Below, one piece after another: positions 43,823-51,926 of a DNA stretch of 53,902 bases. Numbering within the stretch: position 1 is the first letter of the stretch; each line of letters starts with the position of its first letter. Made by a program: the position numbers and the translations under genes. This DNA is from Dysosmobacter sp. (GTDB taxonomy: Bacteria > Bacillota > Clostridia > Oscillospirales > Oscillospiraceae): positions 1 to 53,902 of the forward strand of contig JALFSO010000055.1 of NCBI GenBank assembly GCA_022778785.1, in the 5' to 3' direction. The notes under the pieces were generated by a model, which saw only the letters and a list, made by a program, of their open reading frames with translations, did no database searches and was not told the origin of the DNA.

Positions 43823-45001
43823 TCAGACGCCGGACACGGCCTGGGCCAGCTGCTCCAGCGCCTGCCGCAGCGTCGCCCGGGGACAGGCCAGCACCACCCG
43901 CTGGAACTGACCGCCGTTTCCGCCGAAGATGTGTCCGGCGTCCAGCCAGAGCTTCGCCCGCCGGATGATGAGCTCGTCCAGCGCCTCCTGGGACAGCCCC
44001 AGCCCGGAGCAGTCCAGCCATGCGAAATAGGTGCCCTCCGGCTCCACCAGACGGACCTGTGGGATGCGCTCCGCCAGGAACGCCCGCAGGAAATCCAGAT
44101 TGTCCCGCAGATACGTCCGGCAGCCGTCCAGCCAGTCCCCGCCGCCCTCATAGGCCGCCTGACAGGCGATAAGTCCCATCCGGTTCAGGCCGGAATAGCC
44201 GCAGCGGCTCATCTCCCTGACGAACCGCTTCCGGATCTCCTCACCGGGGATCCAGATGTTGGACGCCTGGAGACCCGCCAGATTGAAGGTCTTGCTGGGG
44301 GCGGTGCAGACGATGGCCCGCTCCGTCAGCTCGGGAACGGCGTCCAGGAATACGTGGTGAGGGTGCCCCGGGAGGGTGAAGTCGCAGTGGATCTCGTCGG
44401 AGACCACATAGATGCCGTGCTTCCGGCAGATGTCTCCCAGCCGCCGCAGCTCCTCCACCGTCCAGACCCGTCCGATGGGATTGTGGGGACTGCACAGGAT
44501 GAACAGCTTCACGTGCTCCTTTGCCGCCTTGCGCTCAAAGTCGGCAAAGTCGATGGCGTACGCGCCGTCCTTATAGACCAGACGGCTCTCCACCACCTTC
44601 CGGTCATTGCTGCGGATCACGTTGAAGAACGGATAATAGACCGGGGGCTGGATCAGCACGCTGTCGCCGGGCTGGGTCAGCGACCGCACCGCCATGGCCA
44701 GGGCGAACACCACGCCTGGGGTCTTTACCAGCCACTCCGGGCGGGTCTGCCAGCCGAAGCGGGTGAGAAACCACTGGGAGACGGCGTCGTAATAGCCGTC
44801 TTTCACATCGCTGTAGCCGAAAATGCCGTGGTCCACCGTTTTCCGCAGGGCGTCCAGCACCGGCTCCGGGGCCCGGAAGTCCATGTCCGCCACCCACAGC
44901 GGCAGCACGTCGGCGGGAAGGCCCCGTTCCACGGCGAAGTCGTATTTGAGACTGTTGGTATTGCGGCGGTCGATGATCTGGTCAAAATCATAGGCTGTCA
45001 T
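43823..45001 (-). CDS. PatB/MalY-type pyridoxal-phosphate C-S lyase
   Basis: 392 residues, fold type I aminotransferase class. It begins MTAYDFDQIIDRRNTNSLKY and contains LPLWVADMDF, CSPHNPIGRVW, VVSDEIHCDF and the PLP Lys in APSKTFNLAG. PatB/MalY proteins split cystathionine, cystine or cysteine, releasing homocysteine or sulfide with pyruvate and ammonia. It follows the cation symporter by 24 nt in one operon, suggesting uptake and breakdown of a sulfur amino acid. Confidence 0.92.
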   Translation of the reverse strand: MTAYDFDQIIDRRNTNSLKYDFAVERGLPADVLPLWVADMDFRAPEPVLDALRKTVDHGIFGYSDVKDGYYDAVSQWFLTRFGWQTRPEWLVKTPGVVFALAMAVRSLTQPGDSVLIQPPVYYPFFNVIRSNDRKVVESRLVYKDGAYAIDFADFERKAAKEHVKLFILCSPHNPIGRVWTVEELRRLGDICRKHGIYVVSDEIHCDFTLPGHPHHVFLDAVPELTERAIVCTAPSKTFNLAGLQASNIWIPGEEIRKRFVREMSRCGYSGLNRMGLIACQAAYEGGGDWLDGCRTYLRDNLDFLRAFLAERIPQVRLVEPEGTYFAWLDCSGLGLSQEALDELIIRRAKLWLDAGHIFGGNGGQFQRVVLACPRATLRQALEQLAQAVSGV

Positions 45002-45025
45002 TATTCATTCCTCCAAACTCTGTGA

Positions 45026-46273
45026 TCAATGTACGGCTTCGGCGGGCCGGAGCGGCTCCGCTGGGGCGTCCAGCCGGACGGTCTCCTTCATGGCCACGGA
45101 GCAGGCCAGGTCGCCCAGCACGTTGCAGCAGGTGGCGCCCATGTCGCACAGGGTGTTGACGCTGATGTAGACGCCCATGATGCCGGCGGGCAGTCCGGCG
45201 ATAGAGGCAAGGGCGGCAAAGGATGCGATGGCGCCGCCGGGGACGCCGGGAGTACCGATGCTCAGCAGGGTGTTGCTCAGCAGGACCACCGCCAGCAGGC
45301 TGAAGCTGACCTCCACGCCGCAGGCGTTGGCGAAGAAGACGATCATAAAGGACATGACCACGGAGACGGCGTCCATGTTGATGGTGGCCCCCAGGGGCAG
45401 GGCCAGGGAGGAGATCTCATTGGGTACGCCCAGCTCGTCGGCGCAGCGCTTGCTGATGGGCAGGGTGGCGGAGCTGGAGCAGGTGCCGAAGGCGTTCAGG
45501 GCGGCGGGCAGCACCGTGCTGAAGAAGGTGCGCAGGCCGCACTTGCCGATGAGCTTCACGATGCCGCCGTAGACGATGAGGATGTAGAGGAACATGGTCA
45601 CATACAGGGCGATCAGCACCGCGCCCACGGCGATGACGGTGTCCGTGCCGTTGGCGTAGATCACCCCGGCGATGGAGCAGAAGACGCCGATGGGAGTGAA
45701 GTACATCACCACGGAGACGATCTTCACGGAGATGTCGTTGACGGCCTCCGCCACCCTGACAAAGGGGGCCGCCTTTTCTCCCAAGGACAGGCAGGCAATG
45801 CCCACGATGATGGCGAACACCAGCACCTGGAGCATGTCGCCGTTGGCAAAGGAGGCCATGGGGTTGGAGGGGATCAGGTTTTTCACCGTGTCCATAAGGC
45901 TGGTGAACTGGGTGGCCTCTACATTGGCCTCCGCCATCTCAATGGTGATCCCGGCGCCCAGATTCAGCGCCTTGGGCAGGAACAGACCCAGCAGGCTGGC
46001 GAACAGGGTGGTGGCGGTGAAGTACAGCACGGCCTGACCGCCCACCCGTCCGGTGGCGGACACGCTGCCGATGCCCTGGATGCCCACGATCAGAGAACAG
46101 AACACCAGGGGATAGATCATCATCCGCAGGGCGTTCATGTAGAGACTGCTGACCAGATCCACCGCCGGAAGCAGAAATTCATACCGCCCCGGCATGAACA
46201 GACCGAACAGAATGCCCAGGACCAGGCCGGTAAAGATGGCCGCTGTGATGTGAAAAGACTTTCTCCGTTTCAT
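45026..46273 (-). CDS. Dicarboxylate/amino acid:cation symporter (DAACS family)
   Basis: 415 residues from ATG 46273, served by GGGAGAG; the in-frame ATG at 46288 lacks a ribosome site. GltP/SstT/TcyP features: serine-rich hairpin FGTCSSSATLPIS, PLGATINMDAVSVVMS and GTPGVPGGAIASF. About eight membrane helices with two re-entrant loops. Members import Glu/Asp, Ser/Thr or cystine with Na+ or H+. The C-S lyase downstream makes cystine (TcyP-like) an attractive but unproven substrate. Confidence 0.9.
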   Translation of the reverse strand: MKRRKSFHITAAIFTGLVLGILFGLFMPGRYEFLLPAVDLVSSLYMNALRMMIYPLVFCSLIVGIQGIGSVSATGRVGGQAVLYFTATTLFASLLGLFLPKALNLGAGITIEMAEANVEATQFTSLMDTVKNLIPSNPMASFANGDMLQVLVFAIIVGIACLSLGEKAAPFVRVAEAVNDISVKIVSVVMYFTPIGVFCSIAGVIYANGTDTVIAVGAVLIALYVTMFLYILIVYGGIVKLIGKCGLRTFFSTVLPAALNAFGTCSSSATLPISKRCADELGVPNEISSLALPLGATINMDAVSVVMSFMIVFFANACGVEVSFSLLAVVLLSNTLLSIGTPGVPGGAIASFAALASIAGLPAGIMGVYISVNTLCDMGATCCNVLGDLACSVAMKETVRLDAPAEPLRPAEAVH

Positions 46274-46291
46274 TTGGATCTCTCCCATGAT

Positions 46292-46433
46292 AAAAATAAA
46301 CGCCCATCTTCTACTCCCTCATAGAAGACGAACGCTGTGCCCGTGGTACCGCTTCCGCAGCTCCCGAAGCTTGTCCGGGACCTCCCTGCGGGCCTCCGAT
46401 GCTCTTTCTTTCGCCGCATTCTGGTATGATGGT
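46292..46433 (-). promoter_or_regulatory. T-box-like leader with terminator, upstream of the symporter-lyase operon
   Basis: Minus strand. The leader has GCGGTACCACGG (about 46352-46341), close to the T-box antiterminator core (GGTGGNACCRCG) but with C for the U that would pair with the tRNA 3' A. A 15-bp terminator stem with several G:U pairs follows (46336-46322 with 46313-46299), then a T-rich tract to 46291. The 5' part folds by GGGACC...GGTCCC and TGCGG...CCGCA. At about 140 nt it is short for a canonical T-box with a full stem I. It could be a reduced or decayed T-box; the specifier is not clear. Confidence 0.5.
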
Positions 46434-46436
46434 CCC

Positions 46437-46465
46437 ATTATAGGCGGTGACCGGCCATCTGTCAA
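46437..46465 (-). promoter_or_regulatory. Consensus promoter of the symporter-lyase operon
   Basis: On the minus strand, TTGACA (46465-46460), 17 bp, TATAAT (46442-46437): exact sigma-A consensus at both boxes. Confidence 0.9.
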
Positions 46466-46557
46466 CCATAAAAATAGTAGGATAATAGGCAATTCCATCG
46501 GACAGAATTGGGTGCCGTGTAAAAGATCTGGCCGCCCCGGACCGGTGGCGGGCCATC

Positions 46558-46596
46558 AAAAAGGCAGGCAGCATCCCCTAACGGACACTGCCTACC
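46558..46596 (-). terminator. Terminator of the mini-gene transcript
   Basis: Minus strand. An imperfect 14-bp stem (46596-46583 with 46576-46563) followed by TTTTT, about 60 nt after the stop of the last peptide copy. Confidence 0.8.
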
Positions 46597-46655
46597 TGTT
46601 TCGCTCTGCCATATTCTGTTGTCCTTTCTGTTGATTTGGAGTGTGGTTTCCAATA

Positions 46656-46802
46656 TCATGCAAACAGATGGTAGTAGGAGCTCAGGAACGCCTCCAGCTT
46701 CTCATAAGTGACCCTCCTCTCGGATGAAGTTCTGCGCGGGAACGGTGGAACCCAGGCAAACAGATGGTAGTAGGAACTCAGGAACGCCTCCAGCTTCTTC
46801 AT
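46656..46802 (-). CDS. Fused double copy of the repeated 16-aa peptide gene (48 residues)
   Basis: From ATG 46802 (GAGAGGAGG upstream) the frame gives MKKLEAFLSSYYHLFA, then a linker (WVPPFPRRTSSERRVTY), then EKLEAFLSSYYHLFA and stop. Compared with the single copy at 46849-46899, the stop TGA has become TGG. A one-base deletion just after the second copy's own ATG puts the two copies in one frame. It could be a working tandem-peptide precursor or a decayed duplicate. Confidence 0.45.
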   Translation of the reverse strand: MKKLEAFLSSYYHLFAWVPPFPRRTSSERRVTYEKLEAFLSSYYHLFA

Positions 46803-46905
46803 AAGTGACCCTCCTCTCAGGTGAAGTTCTGCGCGGGAACGATGGGGCTCAGGCAAACAGATGGTAATAGGAACTCAGGAACGCCTCCAGCTTCTTCATT
46901 TTGTT
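46661..46905. repeat. 96/97-bp tandem repeat, about 2.5 units
   Basis: Units start at CAAACAG: 46661-46756 (96 bp), 46757-46853 (97 bp) and a partial unit from 46854. They differ at a few bases and one deletion. Each unit holds a ribosome site, a start codon and the coding segment of the same 16-residue peptide on the minus strand. Confidence 0.9.
46849..46899 (-). CDS. 16-residue peptide gene, intact copy
   Basis: ATG 46899 to TGA 46851-46849 encodes MKKLEAFLSSYYHLFA. AGGAGG is spaced correctly, and a promoter lies 60 nt upstream. The coding sequence is preserved in all three repeats while sequence around it varies. The peptide is basic then hydrophobic/aromatic, too short for a membrane toxin. 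It could be a signalling or leader peptide. No family is recalled. Confidence 0.5.
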   Translation of the reverse strand: MKKLEAFLSSYYHLFA

Positions 46906-46956
46906 CGCCTCCTGTCGTTTTGGTTTGGGAACTTGCTGTTCCCTTTGACAGTTATG

Positions 46957-46985
46957 ATGATACCCCTCTTTTTTCAAAATGTAAA
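46957..46985 (-). promoter_or_regulatory. Promoter of the mini-gene transcript
   Basis: On the minus strand, TTTACA (46985-46980), 17 bp, TATCAT (46962-46957). Confidence 0.65.
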
Positions 46986-46997
46986 ATACATATAAAT

Positions 46998-47026
46998 TTG
47001 CATTTACCATACGTTATTGATATAAT
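46998..47026 (+). promoter_or_regulatory. Promoter of the second LysR gene
   Basis: TTGCAT (46998-47003), 17 bp, TATAAT (47021-47026), back to back with the mini-gene promoter only 12 bp away. The close divergent pair is the usual setting for LysR control of the opposite gene. Confidence 0.75.
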
Positions 47027-47065
47027 AAAATTACTGCATCAACGAAAGGCAGGGAAGGTGAGAGG

Positions 47066-48022
47066 ATGGATTTTCGTTCGCTTCAATACTTTGTAACGGT
47101 GGCCCAGGAACTGAACTTCACCAGGGCGGCGGAAAAGCTGCAAATGAGTCAGCCGCCCCTCAGCAACCAGATCCGGGCGCTGGAGGAGGAACTGGGCGTG
47201 CAGCTGTTCATCCGGGGCAAGCGGCGGCTGACGCTGACGGACGCCGGCGGGCTGCTGCTCCAGCGGTCCGTCCAGATGCTGGAGATGGCGGAGAAGACCC
47301 GGCGGGACCTGTCCTCTCTTGGGAATGAACTGTCCGGCACCATCTGCCTGGGTATGGTGGAGGGCCGGGCACCCTATCTGGCCGCCCGATGGATCGCCGG
47401 GTTCCGGGAGGAATACCCCCTGGTGCGCTATGAGCTGTGGAACGGCAGCAGCGACGATGTACTGGACCAGCTTCACCGGGGACTGGCGGATCTGGCGGTC
47501 ATCGCCGCGCCCTATGACATGGAGCATCTGGACGGCTTCGTGGTGGGACGGGAGCCTTGGGTGGCCATGATCTCCCGGGCCCATCCCCTGGCGGCGCTTC
47601 CGGGAACGGAGATCCCCCTTTCCAGCCTGGTGGGACAGCCCCTTATCGTCCCCCGGCGGAGATCCCGGGTGGAGGCCATCCGCCAGTGGTTCGCCGGCAT
47701 CGGCGCGGAGCCGGATATCCTGTGCGAGATGTCCAACTATATGGACGCCGTGGCCCTGGCGGAACAGAACGTGGGTATCAGCATCTTCCCTCAGACCACC
47801 TACACGCCCAACGCCCATGTGGTCTCCAAGCTCATTACACAGCCGCCGAAGCAGGCGGAATATGTGCTGGTCTGGGAGCGGAGCCAGCGCCTCCAGACCA
47901 CGCTGGTCCGGGAGTTCATCGGCTACGTCCGGGACTTCATCGAGGCGGATCTGATCCACACGCCCCGGTTCCAGGTGCGGGAGCCGGAGTTCCTGCTGCC
48001 GGAGGACGCCCCCAGACTGTGA
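47066..48022 (+). CDS. LysR-family transcriptional regulator
   Basis: 318 residues. DFRSLQYFVTVAQELNFTRA, QPPLSNQIRALEEELG and RLTLTDAG form the N-terminal winged helix. The effector domain starts near residue 90 (GTICLGMVEGRAPYLAARW). It is closest in style to the CynR/CysL/CbbR-like group. Effector unknown. It diverges from the repeated peptide mini-genes and is not next to any other possible target. Confidence 0.93.
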   Translation: MDFRSLQYFVTVAQELNFTRAAEKLQMSQPPLSNQIRALEEELGVQLFIRGKRRLTLTDAGGLLLQRSVQMLEMAEKTRRDLSSLGNELSGTICLGMVEGRAPYLAARWIAGFREEYPLVRYELWNGSSDDVLDQLHRGLADLAVIAAPYDMEHLDGFVVGREPWVAMISRAHPLAALPGTEIPLSSLVGQPLIVPRRRSRVEAIRQWFAGIGAEPDILCEMSNYMDAVALAEQNVGISIFPQTTYTPNAHVVSKLITQPPKQAEYVLVWERSQRLQTTLVREFIGYVRDFIEADLIHTPRFQVREPEFLLPEDAPRL

Positions 48023-48045
48023 GAGCGGAAGGCCATCCAAACCGT

Positions 48046-48081
48046 AAAAGACAGCCCGGACCGCGGTCCGGGCTGTCTTTT
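48046..48081. terminator. Bidirectional terminator
   Basis: A perfect 17-bp stem (48046-48062 with 48065-48081) with A and T runs, between convergent genes. Confidence 0.92.
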
Positions 48082-48095
48082 CATGTATTTTGCGT

Positions 48096-49100
48096 TTACT
48101 GGTAATCCTCGTTGAGGAACAGGGCCTTGATGGCCACCACCTCGTCGTACTCCTCCTGGTCTACCTCCACGCTGGAATTCAGGGCTTTCAGGTCCTGTTT
48201 CACCACGTCCAGCGCGTCCGCGGGCCAGACGGCACGGCCGTCCTCAATGGCCCGCTGCATCCGCTTCAGCACGATGGGGTGGGCATACCGGGCGGGCAGG
48301 GGGAAGTCATGGTAGAAGCTGATGTACCCCTCCATGGCCTGCTGGGCCTTCCGGGCGCGGTCCATGACGGCGACCCTGTTGTTCCGGGCGGTGGGCAGGA
48401 CGCTGGCGCCGGAGAACATGAAGATGGCTGCCAGACCGAACAGCGTGAAGTACACCGCGAAGCCGCCGTGCCGGATAAAGAGGAAGATGCCGTACACCAG
48501 AGCGGCCACGCCCATCAGCGTGATCACCAGGGCCACCCAGCGGTAGCTGGGATTGCTGCGCAGGAAGGAGCGTTTCCGCCGGGCGGACTGGCTCAGTTCC
48601 AGAGCCAGCTCCGGCTTCTTGTTCAGATAGTCCGCTGCGTCCTGGAGGGACTGAATGTTCTTCCGGGCCTGGGGAGAGATATCGGGCTTGCTCCGGGCGG
48701 CCAGCTTCCGCTCCCGCTCCGCCAGACGCTTTTCCGCGGCGGCGCTGACCAGCTTGATCTCCGGGTGCTCCTTTTCCAGATATGTCAGGAGCTGGTCCAC
48801 CTGTTCTTCATATTTGAAATTGCACTGCTTCTCTTTCCCATCGTCAAATTCCACTACCAGATAGGGGATCGTGGCGAACAGGCCCTTGCCGGTAAAGCCG
48901 CCCTTACTCATGGCCAGACGTTTATAGACCCGGTGAACAGAGGTGAAAGGGACGTAGTACCGGCGCTCCAGAAAGAAACTGTTGAGATAGAGCGCCTTGG
49001 ATCCTACCCCGCAGGGGCCGAACCGTTTGCAGCGCTTCTTGTCCTCCTCCAGCTCGGCGGCCGGCAGCGTGTCAGACAGGGGATGCGGTTTCAAAATCAT
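48096..49100 (-). CDS. Uncharacterised membrane protein with PH-like N-terminal region
   Basis: 334 residues. The first 115 or so residues (ALYLNSFFLERRYYVPFTSV, RVYKRL, PYLVVEFDDGKEKQCNF) look like a small beta domain, similar in style to bacterial PH domains. A Lys/Arg/Glu-rich helix (residues about 115-165) and two adjacent membrane segments (WVALVITLMGVAALVYGIFL; GFAVYFTLFGLAAIFMFSGA) follow. The C-terminal cytosolic part is charged. No catalytic motif. Function unknown. Confidence 0.75.
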   Translation of the reverse strand: MILKPHPLSDTLPAAELEEDKKRCKRFGPCGVGSKALYLNSFFLERRYYVPFTSVHRVYKRLAMSKGGFTGKGLFATIPYLVVEFDDGKEKQCNFKYEEQVDQLLTYLEKEHPEIKLVSAAAEKRLAERERKLAARSKPDISPQARKNIQSLQDAADYLNKKPELALELSQSARRKRSFLRSNPSYRWVALVITLMGVAALVYGIFLFIRHGGFAVYFTLFGLAAIFMFSGASVLPTARNNRVAVMDRARKAQQAMEGYISFYHDFPLPARYAHPIVLKRMQRAIEDGRAVWPADALDVVKQDLKALNSSVEVDQEEYDEVVAIKALFLNEDYQ

Positions 49101-49131
49101 AGGACAGCTCCTCTTCTTTATGCACGGTTGG

Positions 49132-49163
49132 AAAAGGGGACGCCGGTATCAGCGTCCCCTTTT
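49132..49163. terminator. Terminator after cstA
   Basis: A perfect 12-bp stem (49132-49143 with 49152-49163) with A/T runs on both sides. It also lies just upstream of the membrane protein gene. Confidence 0.85.
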
Positions 49164-49204
49164 TCATTGGATCGGGCAGGGAATGTGCGCCGGTCTTCCG
49201 GCCA

Positions 49205-50647
49205 TTAAACCCTCTTGGGCTGCTTCTTGGTGCTGTACAGGAAGATGCCCAGGAACAGAGCTGCCAGAACGAGGCCCACGGGATAAGCGATGGAAGTGCT
49301 CAGGTGCAGGCACTCGGGAGCGCAGATGAAGTAGGTCATGGAGACCGCACTCATGAAGGTGGCGGGCACAGCGGTGACCCAGTAGTTCTTCTTCTGCTGG
49401 AACAGATACATGCTGGCAGCCCACAGAACGATCATGGCCAGGGTCTGGTTGGTCCAGCTGAAGTAACGCCAGATCACGTTGTAGTCGATCTTGCCCAGCG
49501 CGTTGCCGATGCCCAGGATGGCGCCGACACCCAGCACGGGGATGCAGAGCTTCAGACGGTTGACATAGGACTTCTGGTCGATCTTCAGCCAGTCAGCCAG
49601 GGTCAGACGGGCAGAACGGAAAGCGGTGTCGCCGGAGGTGATGGGGCAGGCGATGACGCCCAGCATGGCCAGCACCAGACCGACGGAACCCATCGTCTTG
49701 GAGCAGATGTCGTAGACGGTGGCGGGGCAGCCGCCGCCCATCTCCAGCAGCTTGGCGCCCTCATAGATGGAGCAGCCGGCAGCAGCCCAGATCAGAGCAA
49801 TGACACCCTCGCTGACCATGGCGCCGTAGAACACCATGTGGCCCTGCTTCTCGGACTTCATGCAGCGGGCCATCAGAGGAGACTGCGTGGCGTGGAAACC
49901 GGAAATGGCGCCGCAGGCCACGGTGATGAACATGAAGGACCAGACGGGCGTTCCCTTGGGATGCATGTTGGTGAAGTTGTCCCAGATCTCAGGGATCACA
50001 TACTCGGGGTTGGTGAGCACACCAAAGCCGACGCCCACAGCCATGATGATCAGGCAGATACCGAAGATGGGATAGATCTTGCCGATGATCTTGTCGATGG
50101 AGATGAAGGTGGCGATGAAGTAGTAGATCAGAATGAGGACCAGCCAGAACAGCTTGTTGGACAGGACGTTGGAGAAACCGGCGTTGGTGAACAGCAGCTG
50201 GATCAGACCGGCGGGACCCACGGCAAACACGGTGCCCACCATGACCAGCAGCACTACGCTGAAGACACGCATGACGTTCTTCATGCCGCTGCCCAGATAG
50301 ATGCCGGTGATCTCGGAGACGGAAGCGCCGTCGTTGCGCTCAGACAGCATGCCGGCAAAGTAGTCGTGCACGCCGCCGGCGAAGATGGTGCCGAAGGTGA
50401 TCCACAGGAACACGATGGGTCCCCACAGAGCACCTGTCAGAGCGCCGAAGATGGGGCCAAGGCCCGCGATGTTCAGCAGCTGCACCAGGAACAGCTTCCA
50501 CTGGGGCATGACGACGTAGTCGATACCGTCGTTGATGCGGACAGCGGGAGTCTCACGGTCGTCCGGACCAAATGTGTTGTCGACGACTTTACCGTATGTA
50601 AAGTAACCGCCGATCAGGATTGCCAGACAGATTATAAAACTGACCAT
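49205..50647 (-). CDS. CstA-family transporter (short form)
   Basis: 480 residues from ATG 50647 (GGGAGG upstream; the ATG at 50689 has none), about 13 membrane segments. Motifs: VVMPQWKLFLVQLLNIAGLG, GGVHDYFAGMLSERN, GFHATQSPLMARC and ITSGDTAFRSARLT. CstA and BtsT of Escherichia coli, about 700 residues, take up pyruvate and perhaps peptides. The short form here is the usual clostridial one. Codon use suggests high expression. Confidence 0.92.
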   Translation of the reverse strand: MVSFIICLAILIGGYFTYGKVVDNTFGPDDRETPAVRINDGIDYVVMPQWKLFLVQLLNIAGLGPIFGALTGALWGPIVFLWITFGTIFAGGVHDYFAGMLSERNDGASVSEITGIYLGSGMKNVMRVFSVVLLVMVGTVFAVGPAGLIQLLFTNAGFSNVLSNKLFWLVLILIYYFIATFISIDKIIGKIYPIFGICLIIMAVGVGFGVLTNPEYVIPEIWDNFTNMHPKGTPVWSFMFITVACGAISGFHATQSPLMARCMKSEKQGHMVFYGAMVSEGVIALIWAAAGCSIYEGAKLLEMGGGCPATVYDICSKTMGSVGLVLAMLGVIACPITSGDTAFRSARLTLADWLKIDQKSYVNRLKLCIPVLGVGAILGIGNALGKIDYNVIWRYFSWTNQTLAMIVLWAASMYLFQQKKNYWVTAVPATFMSAVSMTYFICAPECLHLSTSIAYPVGLVLAALFLGIFLYSTKKQPKRV

Positions 50648-50714
50648 AGATATGCCTCCCTTTTTATTTGCCCCGGCTGCACACAGCAAAACAACCGGAA
50701 CACTCTAAAAGGGC

Positions 50715-50742
50715 ATTATAGCCTGTTTTTTTGAAAATGCAA
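50715..50742 (-). promoter_or_regulatory. Promoter of cstA
   Basis: On the minus strand, TTGCAT (50742-50737), 16 bp, TATAAT (50720-50715). Confidence 0.75.
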
Positions 50743-50882
50743 TACTAAATTTAGACTATTTTTAAATTTTTTGTCGAGAGGAAAACTCTTTAAAATTTCA
50801 TATATAGATGAATAAATATGCAAAAAAGAGGGCATTAGAAAAGGCAAATAATGACTGATGTCAAACAGCGAAAGATATTGTC

Positions 50883-51164
50883 TTATGACTGAGAGGCGGC
50901 GTCGGATATGCCCAGCAGCGCCCGGGCACGGCCCGCCTCCTCTGCCGGAACTTCGATGAAATACATGCTGCGGTCGATGGGTCCCTTTGCGCCGAAGTTC
51001 CTGGGGTCCAGCTTGGCGCCGCAGCCGCAGACAGGCGGTTCCACATCGTACCGTCCGGCCCGGATCCCCCGGATGCCGGCGGTTTTCAGCGTCTCCCTGG
51101 CGGTCTGCCAGCCCGCCTTGTCTGACTTCCTGAAAATGGTAGTTTTCTTTCCGAATATTAACAT
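50883..51164 (-). CDS. Uncharacterised small protein, 93 residues
   Basis: Not recognised. ATG 51164 has AGGAGG upstream. MLIFGKKTTIFRKSDKAGWQ is followed by a CGCG pair (PPVCGCGAKLDPRNFG) and FIEVPAEEAGRARALLGI. The beta-alpha pattern ending in residues that sit over a helix resembles small ferredoxin-fold proteins of the DUF2007 kind, but this is only a style match. No membrane segment. Confidence 0.6.
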   Translation of the reverse strand: MLIFGKKTTIFRKSDKAGWQTARETLKTAGIRGIRAGRYDVEPPVCGCGAKLDPRNFGAKGPIDRSMYFIEVPAEEAGRARALLGISDAASQS

Positions 51165-51210
51165 TCAAAAATTCCTCCTGTCTGAATTTTATTCACATTG
51201 CACCTGCCGT

Positions 51211-51567
51211 TTAATCGGAGAGCTCCTGAATTTCCCGGCGGATCAGGGCGCCTGCCGCACCGGCCAGCTGGCCCATACTGCGGATGCGGACCAGGTTTTT
51301 CGTAAATTTCTTCCGCACCGGGGACGCTCGGATCCTCTCCCATGAAGACCGCCGCCACCCGGACGCCCCTCCGGCGCAGCGAACGGACCTCCCGGGCGGT
51401 GTCCTCCGCGGCGCGGTCCCCGTAATCGCAGCCGAAGGGATGCTTCCCGTCCGGTGGGATGTGATGGCTGTCGTTGGGGCCGGGGTCAGCAGAAGCAGCC
51501 CGCACGCCGTTTCCTCCGCGGCCCCGGACAGGGGCGTCAGGGTGGGACCGACGTTGTACTGATACAT
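51211..51567 (-). pseudogene. Frameshifted VWA-domain protein remnant
   Basis: ATG 51567 has AGGAGA upstream and starts MYQYNVGPTLTPLSGAAEET. After GLLLLT the coherent sequence moves to another frame (NDSHHIPPDGKHPFGCDYGD, then RGVRVAAVFMGEDPSVPGAE), then returns to the first frame at KNLVRIRSMGQLAGAAGALI. Joined, these parts match the C-terminal half of a von Willebrand factor A domain of the cobalt-chelatase/NorD type. Two frameshifts (about 51480-51490 and 51297-51304, the latter in an A run) and the missing metal-site front half mark it as decayed. Confidence 0.7.
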
Positions 51568-51649
51568 GACAGTCTCCTGATAGGAGATGATCTCCTAACG
51601 GAATTGTACCGCGGAGCGCCCAAAGTGCAAGAGGAAAATGGGGCAATGG

Positions 51650-51776
51650 CGGTTTTGCGGATGATGACTCAGACATCCGCTGGCTCCATATGGATGAGCA
51701 GCTTCTCTGGGAGAGCCTGGACGAACGGAAGCGCATTCTGTGTGAGGAAGAACCAGCGCAGGAGAACAGATATTGA
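51650..51776 (+). other. Possible C-terminal gene remnant
   Basis: The 51568-51926 gap has a plus-strand frame ending DDDSDIRWLHMDEQLLWE, then SLDERKRILCEEEPAQENRY and stop at 51774-51776. Its charged, protein-like composition suggests the tail of a lost gene. No ribosome site and no family recognised. An imperfect hairpin at 51775-51818 follows it. Confidence 0.25.
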
Positions 51777-51926
51777 AAACGGCCTTGCCGATTTTCAAAA
51801 TCAGCAAGACCGTTTTCTCTGATACCTGCAGACTGCTGGCGCGTCTGCGTCTGAGTATCGTCAGAGGATCTTTCAGATATGCAGCAGATATGAGACAGGA
51901 AGGACTCTGAGAAGTGCCGGAGCCAA

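Noticed and set aside
46291..46450. T-box on the plus strand (GTGGTACCGC reads well in that direction)
   Set aside because: The plus strand has no promoter, no following terminator in the right place and no nearby gene to control. The minus strand has a consensus promoter, terminator and operon.
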